64,000 nucleotides of DNA, taken from positions 3,348,001 to 3,412,000 of the forward strand of contig NZ_CP125370.1 of assembly GCF_030034735.1 (NCBI RefSeq). Direction: 5' to 3'. This document shows, piece by piece, positions 1 to 8,972 of the stretch. Under the pieces are notes generated by a model, which made no database searches, was not told the origin of the DNA, and saw only the letters and a list, made by a program, of their open reading frames with translations. Source of the DNA: Paenibacillus sp. RC334. Its GTDB lineage: Bacteria; Bacillota; Bacilli; Paenibacillales; Paenibacillaceae. Positions within the stretch are counted from its first letter, which is position 1; each line of letters starts with the position of its first letter. The translations under genes and the position numbers were made by a program.

Positions 1-1077
1 ATGCTGGAAGATTTAAACCAGCTTGAGTTGGTATTTGAAATCGCGGAGGAATTACATCATTCAGATAAACCGAAGGAAGCTGTTCCTTTCTATGAATACA
101 TAGTGGAAAATGAGAAATATCAGCATTCGGAGCGTTTAGCCATAAGCCACTATAGGCTTTTTCGTGCTGCACTTGGTCAGAATTTGGAAAAGAACCGTGA
201 AGCAGCGATACGTTTTGCGCCTTTTCGTAACCTTTTACCTGTAAACTATCAATTAGATGGTTATTATAAACTGACAGGTACATCGTTTAATCAGCATAAA
301 TGGGATGAAGTCGAGGTATACGCTGATGAATTCCAAATCGTTGTAAAAGCTGCATACAATGATAAAATACGTAGACTAGAAAGCAAGAAGAAGGCTGAAC
401 CACTTGTAACAGATCATCCTTTTGTTTTTTATTACGGATATAGTTATCTCTCGAAGTCTACAGCCCTTCAAAAGAAGGGAGAATATGAGGAAGCAAAAAA
501 ATACATTTCAGCCTACGCTGATCTGAGTTGGATGCAAGGTTTACATGCAGATGATCGAAAACAAATAGAACAATTTAAATTATGGGCGGTAGGTAATAGA
601 TACACACTCGACTTACTTTCAGGCAACATGGCGGTAATCCCCGGTTACATACAATATTTAAAAGAGCATCCTGATGAAATACTAGCGGGGCTACTTACTA
701 TTTTAGAATCAGCGAATAAATATGGATTTCTTGTGGACGAAACATTAGAAGAATTCCGAGAACACACTTTAGGATTTGACCAGCGTAACGATATGACACA
801 CAGTACTTATTATTCCTCTTTTCTCCAAGAGCTTGCGATCTATAATTTCAAAATTCAGAGGATGCATGAGGGCCTCAATTGCGCCTTGCATTACCTAATA
901 TTATCCATTATTATGAATAACGACAGTGATTTCAAGCAAAGTGCTACAATGTTTGAATTTTACAAAAAGTCTGCTTCCCCTGAGCAAAAAAAAGAGTACG
1001 AAAAAATTATTAAGGAGGAATGGAACCGTGAAAAAGTCTCTAATTATTCATCTCATTCTGACTTTTGGACTACTTAG
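1..1077 (+). CDS. RRNPP-type TPR quorum-sensing regulator (AloR/AimR/Rap-like), 5' end outside window
   Basis: The visible 358 residues are almost entirely helical, with repeated TPR-like segments (for example near residues 5-40, 150-185 and 195-240). This is the architecture of RRNPP regulators (Rap, NprR, PlcR, AimR, and the AloR family of Paenibacillus), which bind a short re-imported peptide. The reading frame is open from base 1 and no N-terminal helix-turn-helix is visible. Such regulators usually carry about 60-70 more residues, so the true start probably lies upstream of the window. A short ORF with a signal-peptide character overlaps the 3' end in another frame, which is the usual position of the cognate peptide gene. 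The family call rests on fold pattern and context; whether it is an AloR, a Rap or another subfamily cannot be settled here. The target genes are unknown. Confidence 0.7.
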   Translation: MLEDLNQLELVFEIAEELHHSDKPKEAVPFYEYIVENEKYQHSERLAISHYRLFRAALGQNLEKNREAAIRFAPFRNLLPVNYQLDGYYKLTGTSFNQHKWDEVEVYADEFQIVVKAAYNDKIRRLESKKKAEPLVTDHPFVFYYGYSYLSKSTALQKKGEYEEAKKYISAYADLSWMQGLHADDRKQIEQFKLWAVGNRYTLDLLSGNMAVIPGYIQYLKEHPDEILAGLLTILESANKYGFLVDETLEEFREHTLGFDQRNDMTHSTYYSSFLQELAIYNFKIQRMHEGLNCALHYLILSIIMNNDSDFKQSATMFEFYKKSASPEQKKEYEKIIKEEWNREKVSNYSSHSDFWTT

Positions 1078-1099
1078 TTTAATTCAACCGATATGGTAA
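1028..1099 (+). CDS. Small secreted signal-peptide precursor overlapping the regulator (AloP/Phr-like), possibly cut by an early stop
   Basis: A GTG-started ORF of 23 codons begins MKKSLIIH, continues with a leucine/isoleucine-rich hydrophobic core and ends LIQPIW. It is preceded by an excellent ribosome site, AAGGAGG at 1012-1018, nine bases before the GTG. It overlaps the last 50 bases of the TPR regulator in another frame, as Phr- and AimP-type peptide genes commonly do. After the TAA at 1097-1099 the same frame stays open to TAA 1151-1153 and would add a polar tail ending INNHGMS. That gives a 41-codon arrangement of N-terminal lysines, hydrophobic core and polar C-terminus, typical of pre-pro signal peptides. 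Either the short form is real, or the stop is a nonsense mutation (or a sequence error) that removes the mature peptide. The link to the upstream regulator is inferred from position. Confidence 0.6.
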   Translation: MKKSLIIHLILTFGLLSLIQPIW

Positions 1100-1258
1100 A
1101 CCTCAACTAATGCTAAAGATAGTATCACAATAAATAATCATGGAATGAGTTAAAATACTGCACTTCGCTTATAGCAGAATACATCTATTTCTAAAATGAA
1201 ACCTCGTTATAAAGACACTTCATTGGACTACATTCTAATTTACTACCAAAAAAGTTAA

Positions 1259-1294
1259 GCTCATCCCACTTTCAAAATTCGGGATGAGCGTTTT
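1259..1294 (+). terminator. Intrinsic terminator after the regulator/peptide cassette
   Basis: A perfect nine-base stem, GCTCATCCC (1259-1267) with GGGATGAGC (1281-1289), is closed by a 13-base loop and followed by G and TTTT. It lies about 105 bases after the last stop codon of the extended peptide frame. Confidence 0.65.
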
Positions 1295-1518
1295 AGCATT
1301 CAATTTCATTGATTCTAATGTATGACTTGGATAATAAGCATTAATTCCTAGCTAAAATTATTTTCAAAGTTAGATTCATTCTCTAGTTTATAATATTTCA
1401 AATTCAAATGCCCCTGTCATTCCGTGTAATACATCACATGTTATAAACACATTGGAGGATCTTACTGGTAAGAGACATAATCTAACCGATATGCTGGAAT
1501 ATATTCCAAGTAACGCAA
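1295..1518. other. AT-rich spacer, no gene recognised
   Basis: About 220 bases with no start codon plus ribosome site leading into a credible frame, and no clear inverted repeat. I see nothing I can assign here. Confidence 0.5.
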
Positions 1519-1568
1519 AAGACGATCACACTCCTGCTTGATAGAGGGCGATCGTCTTCTGTTTTTTT
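1519..1568. terminator. Bidirectional-looking intrinsic terminator
   Basis: The stem AAGACGATC (1519-1527) pairs with GATCGTCTT (1550-1558), followed on the plus strand by a run of T after CTG. The A-run on the left would serve as a T-run on the minus strand, so it could also end minus-strand transcripts from the remnant at 1587-1904. Confidence 0.65.
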
Positions 1569-1586
1569 GCTAAACTATACTTTCTC

Positions 1587-1904
1587 TTACTCCCCTCGAT
1601 AATAAAAATCTACGAACCTTTTCGTCAACGGATTAAACTTATCAAAACGTTTTCGATGCGTTAAAAAACCTGATTTATGAACTTGCTCTGCCAATGCTTC
1701 TACATCTTCAAATCGCTTAAAAAACGGTAGCGTATACGCGTCGATGTCTTCAACAATCTCTTGGACCACCCGCCCCCTTTCTGTTTCCGTAGACACATGG
1801 TAATCGTAATCCTTGTTTTCCGTATACTTCTTGGTCAGAGCAATCAACTCACTGTGAAAACAAGACCCTGTACCGCACTGTTTTTTTATTTCTTTGGATT
1901 CCAC
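1587..1904 (-). pseudogene. C-terminal remnant of an unidentified protein (possibly DUF4304-like)
   Basis: The frame codes for about 105 residues rich in charged and aromatic residues, ending in FVDFYYRGE. The only start near the top is a GTG at 1902-1904 with no ribosome site. The same frame is open a few codons further upstream (reading KVYIIVESK, a beta-strand-like segment) until a TGA. This suggests that the natural N-terminus has been lost. The helical C-terminal half is faintly reminiscent of DUF4304 proteins, but I cannot confirm this by eye. It lies just downstream of the chemoreceptor terminator and has no visible promoter. Treated as a gene remnant rather than a functional gene. Confidence 0.45.
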
Positions 1905-1940
1905 GATTATGTAAACTTTTGTTCAGTATTGGATTGCCCC

Positions 1941-1982
1941 AAAATAAAAAGAGACAGCGTGTTATTACACACACCGTCTCTG
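1941..1982 (-). terminator. Terminator of the chemoreceptor gene
   Basis: Read on the minus strand, AGAGACGGTGTGT pairs with ACACGCTGTCTCT and is followed by TTTTATTTT. It lies about 30 bases past the chemoreceptor stop codon. Confidence 0.75.
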
Positions 1983-2014
1983 CTGAATCCCAGCTTGATT
2001 TATGTTGATCTGAG

Positions 2015-3715
2015 TTATACTTTGAATTTGCCGATTTGTCCTTGCAGGTCCTCTGCCATGGTAGACAGGTTTCTTGCAGCTGAAGCAATTTCCTCCATGG
2101 ATGCCAGTTGCTCTTGTGTTGCAGCAGACACATGTTGTGTTCCTGCTGCGGCTTCCTCAGCAATCGCTGAAATTTGTCTGACAAAGCCTACAACTTCATC
2201 CGTACTTGCAGACATTTGCTCTGAGCCAGCGGATACCTCTTCAATCTCACTCGCTACTTTATTAACTGTTTCCTGAATCAGTTCAAAGGATGCACCTGCA
2301 TTCTGCACGACTTCCCGACCTGTCATGACATCTTTTCCATTGGACGCTACAGCCTCGATCGCATGGGCAGTGTCCTTTTGAATCAAACCAACAAGTTCCG
2401 TAATTTGTTGAGCAGAATGAGCCGATTGTTCAGCCAACTTGCGCACTTCGCCTGCAACTACAGCAAATCCGCGACCGTGTTCTCCTGCGCGGGCCGCTTC
2501 AATCGCAGCGTTCAGAGCAAGAAGGTTGGTCTGACTCGAAATATTGGTGATTACATCAATAATCTTGCCAATTTCATCTGAACGCTCTCCCAATCCAGCC
2601 ATAAGACCAGCCAATCCCTCCATGGAGTGATTTACAGCGTTCATCTGCGTAACAGCCTGTTGAATCATCTGGTTACCTTCAGCTGATTTGTGGGCCGCAT
2701 CCTGAGCAGATGCAAATACATTTTGCGCACGAATAGCAATTTGTTCTACACCGATGGACATTTCCTCAATAGCCTGGGACGACTTTGTCACCATATCCAC
2801 CTGTTCGCCCGTTCCTGTAGCTACTTCTTGTACCGTTTCGGTTATTTGTGCAGAAGCTTGGCTATTTTGCTCTGCGCTGGCTGTCAATTCTTCCGAGGAA
2901 GTGGTTACCAGTTCAGACGTCTTACTAACCGATTGAATCAGTTGGCGAAGGTTCTCAACCATGGCATTAAAGGAATGTGCCAACATGCTGATCTCGTCCT
3001 TGCCCTTCACAATTATAGCTTCACTTGTTAGATCACCCGATGCAATGCTTTCAGCAGCACGACTGATTCGCAGAATGGGTTTAGAAATAATTTGGGCGAT
3101 GATGATTGCCACAATCAGTGCCAATACAATAGCCGCAATACTCAAAACGACGACCATTTGTCTACCTGAGATAAAGTTGTCAACGCCTTCTTGTGTAATC
3201 TGTTTTGAGCCATCTGAGTTCAGCTTGATGAGCTGAAAGATCATATTGTTCGCGCTATCCCATAGCGCATAGGACTCTTTGTGCAGAATGCTGGATTGAA
3301 CATAATCGTTAGCTTTCCCTGCTGCAATCACCTCTGGCAACTTATTCAGATAATCTGCATATTTTTTGGAGAAATCATCATACATTTCACGTTCTTTAGG
3401 AGTAGCAATTAATTTTTCATATGTTTTCCGGCCGCTCTCGACCTTTTTCAAAACCAAATCGTATTCCGCCTGAACCTTCTCCACCTCTCTCGGGTCGCGT
3501 TCTACAATAATATTCAAGGAAAGCCGTTCTACATCAGATACATCGCCGTTTAGCGTTCCCAGGATAGTCACACTTGGCATCCAATGGCTATCAATTTCCA
3601 TCGAAGTGTCACCCAAGTTTTTCATTTTTGAGATGGATACCAAACTAATGATAATCAATAAAGCAATTACCGCAAGAAACCCCAATAACAATTTTGCTCG
3701 GATGTTAAATTTCAT
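2015..3715 (-). CDS. Methyl-accepting chemotaxis protein
   Basis: A transmembrane chemoreceptor of 566 residues that would signal to CheA/CheW. In order: a short cytoplasmic start ([10 protein letters not shown]), a first membrane helix at about residues 8-30, an extracellular four-helix-bundle sensor of about 150 residues, a second membrane helix near 185-210, a HAMP domain near 210-265, and a long coiled-coil signalling domain. The hairpin tip reads [20 protein letters not shown], the hallmark of the family. The ATG at 3715 was chosen over an in-frame ATG 18 codons upstream because it is preceded by GAGGGG at good distance and gives the canonical start. A sigma-D-like promoter lies just upstream, which fits motility-regulon control. 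The ligand cannot be read from the sequence. Confidence 0.95.
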   Translation of the reverse strand: MKFNIRAKLLLGFLAVIALLIIISLVSISKMKNLGDTSMEIDSHWMPSVTILGTLNGDVSDVERLSLNIIVERDPREVEKVQAEYDLVLKKVESGRKTYEKLIATPKEREMYDDFSKKYADYLNKLPEVIAAGKANDYVQSSILHKESYALWDSANNMIFQLIKLNSDGSKQITQEGVDNFISGRQMVVVLSIAAIVLALIVAIIIAQIISKPILRISRAAESIASGDLTSEAIIVKGKDEISMLAHSFNAMVENLRQLIQSVSKTSELVTTSSEELTASAEQNSQASAQITETVQEVATGTGEQVDMVTKSSQAIEEMSIGVEQIAIRAQNVFASAQDAAHKSAEGNQMIQQAVTQMNAVNHSMEGLAGLMAGLGERSDEIGKIIDVITNISSQTNLLALNAAIEAARAGEHGRGFAVVAGEVRKLAEQSAHSAQQITELVGLIQKDTAHAIEAVASNGKDVMTGREVVQNAGASFELIQETVNKVASEIEEVSAGSEQMSASTDEVVGFVRQISAIAEEAAAGTQHVSAATQEQLASMEEIASAARNLSTMAEDLQGQIGKFKV

Positions 3716-3749
3716 ACATTCGCCCCTCAATTTCTTTATAGTACATATT

Positions 3750-3777
3750 ATATCGACATGAATCGACACATTGTTTA
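3750..3777 (-). promoter_or_regulatory. Sigma-D-type promoter of the chemoreceptor gene
   Basis: On the minus strand TAAA (3774-3777) is followed after 16 bases by GTCGATAT (3750-3757). This matches the flagellar sigma-D pattern TAAA-N14-16-GCCGATAT at all but one base, 35 bases upstream of the chosen start codon. Confidence 0.65.
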
Positions 3778-3836
3778 TATCAACTTAAAGAGATTTTTCA
3801 GAACTGTTTCCAAAAGGAAAATTTTACTTGTGATGA

Positions 3837-4119
3837 TTAGTGAAGCTGATTCTGGTTTGTTTTATAAACAGCGTGGGACGTGTTATGTTTCATGATTTCC
3901 AGCAATTGTTCCGCCATATAGCGAGGGGAATGCTTAAAATCTTCATTTACCCATTCTATGATCATCCCCAAAATAGCGTAGGCGTAGTAACTAGCTTGGG
4001 ATATCCGTTATGGTAATGTCCTTTAAATCTTTTTCTTTTAAAAGGAGAACTATAGATTCCCTTAATAGTTTTTTCGTTCTTCGAATGCGTTTATCCTCAA
4101 CTAATTTTGGATTAGGCAT
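3837..4119 (-). pseudogene. TetR-family regulator, internally deleted and frameshifted
   Basis: From ATG 4117-4119 the minus strand reads MPNPKLVEDKRIRRTKKLL and continues to KDITITDIPS, the first part of a TetR DNA-binding domain, then meets a stop. A different frame picks up with YYAYAILGMIIEWVNEDF and runs through a TetR-like C-terminal helix to TAA at 3837-3839. About 100 residues of the usual 190 are missing between the two parts and the frame has changed, so the gene is dead. It is divergent from the equally decayed SDR gene at 4315, the classical TetR/target layout, so both parts of one module seem to have been lost. Confidence 0.75.
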
Positions 4120-4314
4120 GGAGCATCACCGTTAATTTAAAATTTATTTACACAAGGCAGAAATACTGTTCAAAAAGCAACAAATTCCTGCTTATTTGCT
4201 GATTTTTATTCATTAATAAGTATGATTATACTATAAATAAGGTATAACTGTACTTTATTGAACAAGTGTTTAACGAAATGAATTACACTTAACTGAACGT
4301 GCGGAGGGATCATC

Positions 4315-4763
4315 ATGAAACTTCAAGGTAAGGTGGCAGTAGTCACAGGATCAGCCTCTGGAATGGGTAAGGAAATAGCCATTTTGTATGCTAAAGAAGG
4401 GGCTAAAGTGGTTGTATCTGATATCAATGTAGATGCGGCAAACTTGACTGTAGCAGACATTAAATCCAATGGCGGAGTCGCTACTGCTATTGTAGTTCGG
4501 AAGGTCCTTCCTATTTTCACGGACAAAGGTGCCGGGGTCATTATTAATGTTGCCTCACTTGGCGGATTGCAAGGCTCTAGAGCTGGTGCAGCTTGTATAT
4601 ACATGCCGTTGTTGGCCTGACTAAAAATGTAGGCTTCCAATACGCTAATAAAGGCGTACGTTGTAACGCAATCGCTCCTGGTGCTGTTTCCTTGCTTCGG
4701 ATGATTCCAGCTTTGTGAATGGGTACCGTCATTACAGCCGATGCTGGTTGGTCTGCTTATTAA
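4315..4763 (+). pseudogene. Short-chain dehydrogenase/reductase, degenerate
   Basis: The start is a normal SDR: MKLQGKVAVVTG with the glycine-rich NAD(P) loop GSASGMGKE, behind a good ribosome site (CGGAGGG). The sequence then jumps from the region after beta-4 straight to GAGVIINVAS, so a middle segment is missing. The frame stops at 4620. Two further frames carry the rest: [20 protein letters not shown] followed by CNAIAPG, and a C-terminal tail GTVITADAGWSAY ending at 4761-4763. An intact SDR has about 250 residues; here there are at least one deletion and two frame changes. The typical YxxxK catalytic segment is damaged. It stands opposite the broken TetR gene. Confidence 0.85.
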
Positions 4764-4784
4764 AAGATGTAGGTAATGTAAAAA

Positions 4785-4822
4785 AACCAGTCCAAACACG
4801 AAAGTGTCGGCTGGTTTATTTG
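4785..4822 (+). terminator. Hairpin terminator after the SDR remnant
   Basis: AACCAG and CTGGTT form the outer stem, CAC/GTG the inner one around a GAAA loop, followed by TTATTTGTTG. It lies between the SDR remnant and the convergent end of spo0A and may serve both. Confidence 0.55.
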
Positions 4823-4889
4823 TTGTACTACGTAAAATATTTAGCTCTGCGAACCTTCTTTATTCGCTTACTTTCCCTAATTAACCCTT

Positions 4890-5693
4890 TCAGGACACCT
4901 TATTCTCAATCCGAAGCTTGTCAGCTACCATCGCAATAAACTCTGAGTTGGTCGGCTTGGATTTGGAGATATTAATGGTGTAGCCGAACAGATGAGAGAT
5001 GCTGTCGATGTTGCCACGTGTCCATGCTACCTCGATGGCATGACGAATGGCGCGTTCCACGCGGGATGCCGTCGTTTTAAATTTTTCGGCGATTGCGGGA
5101 TATAATGTTTTGGTGATGGCACCCAAAATTTCGATATTATTGTACACCATAGTAATGGCTTCGCGTAAATATTGATAGCCCTTAATATGAGCTGGCACAC
5201 CGATTTCATGGATAATGGCCGTAATACTGGCATCCAGGTTTTTCGTTTTGCCCATTGGCACCACATTAGACCGCATGGAAGAAACCGTCACCGGACTGCT
5301 GCTGACTAATTGTGGTCCCACCAATTGACGAACACGGTTGGCAAGCACTTCCATGTCAAACGGCTTCAAAATATAATAAGATGCCCCGAGCTGTACGGCT
5401 CTTTGCGTAATATTTTCTTGACCGAATGCAGTCAGCATAATGATTTTCGGCTGTGGAGACAGGTTCATTTCTCTCAAGCGCTCCAATACGCCGAGACCAT
5501 CCAGATGAGGCATGATAATATCTAAAATAAGTACATCAGGTACGTTGCGGGATTCTGCGATGTGTTGGAGCACTTCTTCACCATTATAGGCGATTCCTGT
5601 AACTTCCATATCCTCCTGATCGGAAATATATTCGGCAAGCAGATTCGTAAATTCCCGGTTGTCATCAGCCAACAATACCTCAATTTTTTGCAA
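4890..5693 (-). CDS. spo0A: Sporulation master response regulator Spo0A
   Basis: A two-domain response regulator of 267 residues that, when phosphorylated, activates early sporulation genes and represses abrB-like genes. The receiver domain (1-120) shows the acidic pair D10/D11, the phospho-acceptor D58 in LILDIIMP and the lysine of ILKP. The effector domain (about 145-267) contains the Spo0A recognition region ([16 protein letters not shown] and [15 protein letters not shown]). The start codon is TTG at 5691-5693, fixed by the AAGGAGG ribosome site seven to eight bases upstream; no ATG or GTG fits. It lies downstream of spoIVB, the conserved order in spore formers. Upstream are three 0A boxes and a sigma-H-like promoter, so auto-regulation is likely. 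Confidence 0.97.
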   Translation of the reverse strand: MQKIEVLLADDNREFTNLLAEYISDQEDMEVTGIAYNGEEVLQHIAESRNVPDVLILDIIMPHLDGLGVLERLREMNLSPQPKIIMLTAFGQENITQRAVQLGASYYILKPFDMEVLANRVRQLVGPQLVSSSPVTVSSMRSNVVPMGKTKNLDASITAIIHEIGVPAHIKGYQYLREAITMVYNNIEILGAITKTLYPAIAEKFKTTASRVERAIRHAIEVAWTRGNIDSISHLFGYTINISKSKPTNSEFIAMVADKLRIENKVS

Positions 5694-5771
5694 TGTACTT
5701 CCTCCTTATTGAGTGTTATTCAGTTGGTACATCAGTTTACAGCAAATAAATATTTCTTGTCGGAGTATATG

Positions 5772-5806
5772 ATTTCGACATCGAATTATGAATCCCTTCT
5801 GTCGAA
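5772..5806 (-). promoter_or_regulatory. spo0A control region: sigma-H-like promoter flanked by two 0A boxes
   Basis: On the minus strand GAAGGGATT (5791-5799) is followed after 11 bases by GTCGAAAT (5772-5779), close to the sigma-H pattern RNAGGAWWW-N11-12-RNNGAAT. A TGTCGAA motif on the minus strand (5774-5780) overlaps the -10 element, and a second on the plus strand (5800-5806) abuts the -35 element. TGNCGAA is the core of the Spo0A box. This is the layout expected for an autoregulated Ps-type promoter. It is a motif match only. Confidence 0.55.
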
Positions 5807-5885
5807 AATTATTTTTATTTATTTTTTTTATGGTTTCCATTATAATTAATTATTTAACTTGCTATTACGAGTTTATTCTTGGCCT

Positions 5886-5892
5886 TTCGACA
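5886..5892 (-). promoter_or_regulatory. Third 0A box upstream of spo0A
   Basis: The minus strand reads TTTTGTCGAAA, a perfect match to the Spo0A box, directly at the T-run of the spoIVB terminator. It sits about 195 bases before the spo0A start. Confidence 0.5.
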
Positions 5893-5924
5893 AAAAAATC
5901 TTAAGGCCACTAGCTCGCCTTAAG
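5893..5924 (-). terminator. spoIVB terminator
   Basis: CTTAAGGC and GCCTTAAG form a perfect eight-base stem on the minus strand, followed by A and seven T. The spoIVB stop codon lies inside the loop, so stop and terminator are fused. Confidence 0.8.
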
Positions 5925-7070
5925 ATTAGAGGATGATTTCAAGCTTACGTTATTCTGCATGATTCCTGCATCGCGCAGCATCCATTCAATAAAGCAGCCG
6001 TAGCCTGATTTCGGATCGTTAACAAATACATGCGTCACAGCCCCTATGAGCTTCCCGTTTTGAATAATTGGGCTTCCACTCATCCCTTGTACAATTCCCC
6101 CGGTCTTATCCAGCAGCTTTGGATCTACGATACGAATAACAAGTCCTTTGGTTGCCGGTTTATCCTGTTGAGAAATGTGTACGACCTCTGCCTGAAACCG
6201 CTGAATCTGCTGACCTTCCAGTACAGTCAAAATTTCTGCAGGTCCTTCCTTTACTTCATTCGCAAGTGCCACAGGAATCGGCTTGGAATACAAACCATAT
6301 TGCGGCTCATCTGACATCTTCCCAAAAATCCCGAAGTTCGTGTTTCGTTCAATATTACCTAACACCCGATGATCCTTGAGAAAATGTGCGCGTTTTTCCC
6401 CAGGTTCACCACTTTGACTTTTCGCAATTGACGTCACATTGGATTGCACTATTTCCCCGCTCCCCACAACAATGGGGGTCTGGGTATTCATGTCGGTAAT
6501 CACGTGCCCCAAGGCCCCGTATACCCCCTGATCCGGTGCGTAAAAGGTCAAGGTGCCTACACCCGCAGCCGAGTCCCTAATATACAGTCCAAGCCGCCAT
6601 GCTTTGTCATCACGATCATAAGCTGGTGTTAGCTTGGTGGAAATCGTCTGCTCCCCTCGGCAAAGCGTGATGTCGAGCGGCTTTTTGTTCTTGCCTGCTT
6701 CCTCTACAGCCTCCGCTACCCTTGTCAGGCTATCCAGCGGTTTGCCATTCATATGGGTGATCCGGTCACCGAGACGAATTCCGGCAGTCTCTCCAGGTGA
6801 CACCTTGCGGTCCATACTTTCCTGAATGACATGATGACCAACGACAAGCACTCCTGAAGATTTTACTTTGACCCCGATCGTCTGACCCCCTGGATACACC
6901 TTCAAGTCGGGGATCATGTTTTCTTGAGGCTTCTTCACTGCATGGGAACCGAATAATTCCAGAGAAGCTTGTGAAGGCAGCGCTGCATGCACATGCTTGG
7001 CGTTACCGATACAACAAATAAGAAAAACAAGCAAAAGACCGAGCAATTTGATCCTGGAGTAAAAATTCAA
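5910..7070 (-). CDS. spoIVB: SpoIVB serine peptidase (sigma-K checkpoint protease)
   Basis: A secreted S55-family protease of 386 residues. Made in the forespore, SpoIVB crosses the inner membrane and cleaves SpoIVFA, which releases processing of pro-sigma-K in the mother cell. Visible parts: an N-terminal membrane anchor (residues 8-28), a PDZ domain around 95-170 (GIRLGDRITHMNGKPL) and the peptidase domain, with the catalytic histidine in GALGHVITD and the serine in QGMSGSPII near residue 331. The first codon is TTG (7068-7070); a GGGAG ribosome site lies 13-14 bases before it, rather far. It sits between recN and spo0A as in Bacillus. Confidence 0.95.
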   Translation of the reverse strand: MNFYSRIKLLGLLLVFLICCIGNAKHVHAALPSQASLELFGSHAVKKPQENMIPDLKVYPGGQTIGVKVKSSGVLVVGHHVIQESMDRKVSPGETAGIRLGDRITHMNGKPLDSLTRVAEAVEEAGKNKKPLDITLCRGEQTISTKLTPAYDRDDKAWRLGLYIRDSAAGVGTLTFYAPDQGVYGALGHVITDMNTQTPIVVGSGEIVQSNVTSIAKSQSGEPGEKRAHFLKDHRVLGNIERNTNFGIFGKMSDEPQYGLYSKPIPVALANEVKEGPAEILTVLEGQQIQRFQAEVVHISQQDKPATKGLVIRIVDPKLLDKTGGIVQGMSGSPIIQNGKLIGAVTHVFVNDPKSGYGCFIEWMLRDAGIMQNNVSLKSSSNLKAS

Positions 7071-7193
7071 TGGCTGTCACGCTCCCTTTGCTTCTTTCGC
7101 TTGACGAGTAAAGGTGGTCGCCAATTGCGTACCTATAAGGTAACCTTGCCCCCAGGCTTTTATAACTGTTAATCATTACGCCAGCCGCTCTTT

Positions 7194-8912
7194 TCAGGCT
7201 TTCTTTCCTTCCGCCAAATTCAGCATTTCCTGTGCGTGATGCAAAGTTTTTTCGGTAATTTCCACGCCGCCCAGCATACGTGCCAATTCCTTTACACGTC
7301 CGTCCTCATTTAACGCTTCAATTTGCGTCATTGTACGTTCGTCATGAACATTCTTCTCGATAAGGTACTGGTGATCCGCCATACATGCCACCTGCGGCAA
7401 ATGAGTGATCGAGAATACCTGACAGACAGAAGACAAACGATACAGTTTTTCGGCAATGGATTGAGCGGCGCGACCGCTTACCCCGGTATCCACCTCGTCA
7501 AAAATGAGTACCGGAATTTGATCATGACGTGCAAAAATACTTTTCATCGCCAACATGATACGGGACAGTTCACCACCCGAAGCAATTTTGCCCAGCGGAC
7601 GAAGCGGCTCCCCCGGATTCGGGGAAATCAGAAATTCTGCATTATCGATGCCCTGCTTGGTTGGTCGTACCCGCCGACCTTTATATTCATATCCGCGCGG
7701 ATCTTCAATCGGATCAATACGTACCTTGAGTGACGTTCTTTCCATTTGCAGATCCTTTAGCTCCTGCTCTACCTGCTCGGCCAGCTCTTCAGCACAAATT
7801 TCACGCGCTTCTGTAAGCTCTTCTGCAATCTGAAGCAAATCCGAAAGCAACTCATCCCGCTTTGCAATTAATTGCTCCAGCCGTTCATCCTTATTCTCCA
7901 GCATATCGGTTTCCTGCTCAATACGGCTATAGTATTCCAAAATCTGCTCTATACTATCACCATATTTTCGCTGTAACCCTGTAATTTGATTCAGACGTTG
8001 CTCCACTTCATGCAGCTTGCCCGGATTAAATTCAATATCCTCACGGTATGAACGTAATTGGAACGCCGCATCCTCCAGCTGGTAAAAAGCAGATTGAATC
8101 TGCTCCGCAATAGGCTGAAGGCTTTTGCTGTCGTAGCTTTGGACATCATTCAGTCTGGACAACACGTTATTGATCATATCCAGTCCACCTCTGCCACTTA
8201 GCAGATCGTAGGCTCCTGATATCCCATCCATCATTTTCTCACTATGGGATAGCTTGACCCGTTCTTCTGTCAATAATTCATCCTCTCCCAATTTAAGCTC
8301 GGCAGCGGCAATTTCCTCCAACTGAAATCGATACATGTCCAATAACTGATAGGCCTTTTGACTGGAACTTTGCAGCTCCCGTACTTCTTTTTCCGCTTTG
8401 ACAAAAGCATTGTAGCGCTCTCTGTAAAGCGTTTTGACCGGACCGATGACCGAATCACCGAACGTATCCAGCAACGCCAGATGGCGGTCTGCACGTAGCA
8501 AACTTTGATGCTCATGCTGACCGTGAATATTGACGAGCTGCTCACCCACCTCACGCAGCATCGTTAAATTGACCATTTGACCGTTAATCCGCGATGAACT
8601 TTTGCCTTGAACGGTCAGTTCCCGCCGAATTAATAGATGTTCTTCCGCATTCGCCTTGATTCCTTGCTCTTCTAACGTTGCCCAAACCGGATGCTTAACC
8701 GGCAGCTCAAACAGCGCCTCCATCTCTGCTTTATCACACCCATAACGGACCAGATCGGCGGAACCTCTGCCTCCAGCAATCAGACCGAGGGCATCAATAA
8801 TGATCGATTTACCTGCGCCTGTTTCCCCGGTCAATACGTGGAACCCTTTATAAAAATGAACATCGACAGCCTCTACAACTGCCAAATTTCGTATAGATAA
8901 AGTGACCAGCAT
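7194..8912 (-). CDS. recN: DNA repair protein RecN
   Basis: An SMC-like ATPase of 572 residues that gathers double-strand breaks early in recombinational repair. The N-terminal Walker A motif is GETGAGKSI (about residues 29-37). Two long coiled-coil arms fill about 150-380. The C-terminal half holds the ABC signature SGGELSRIMLA and the Walker B segment LIFDEVDTGVSG. Length and motif order are those of the whole family. The ATG follows AGAGGTGA. The gene follows argR on the same strand with a 60-base gap, as in many Firmicutes. Confidence 0.97.
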   Translation of the reverse strand: MLVTLSIRNLAVVEAVDVHFYKGFHVLTGETGAGKSIIIDALGLIAGGRGSADLVRYGCDKAEMEALFELPVKHPVWATLEEQGIKANAEEHLLIRRELTVQGKSSSRINGQMVNLTMLREVGEQLVNIHGQHEHQSLLRADRHLALLDTFGDSVIGPVKTLYRERYNAFVKAEKEVRELQSSSQKAYQLLDMYRFQLEEIAAAELKLGEDELLTEERVKLSHSEKMMDGISGAYDLLSGRGGLDMINNVLSRLNDVQSYDSKSLQPIAEQIQSAFYQLEDAAFQLRSYREDIEFNPGKLHEVEQRLNQITGLQRKYGDSIEQILEYYSRIEQETDMLENKDERLEQLIAKRDELLSDLLQIAEELTEAREICAEELAEQVEQELKDLQMERTSLKVRIDPIEDPRGYEYKGRRVRPTKQGIDNAEFLISPNPGEPLRPLGKIASGGELSRIMLAMKSIFARHDQIPVLIFDEVDTGVSGRAAQSIAEKLYRLSSVCQVFSITHLPQVACMADHQYLIEKNVHDERTMTQIEALNEDGRVKELARMLGGVEITEKTLHHAQEMLNLAEGKKA

Positions 8913-8972
8913 CGTTCTTTCACCTCTATGATGTACAAATTCAAACGTCTAAATAGGCCTAAGAAATCATGT

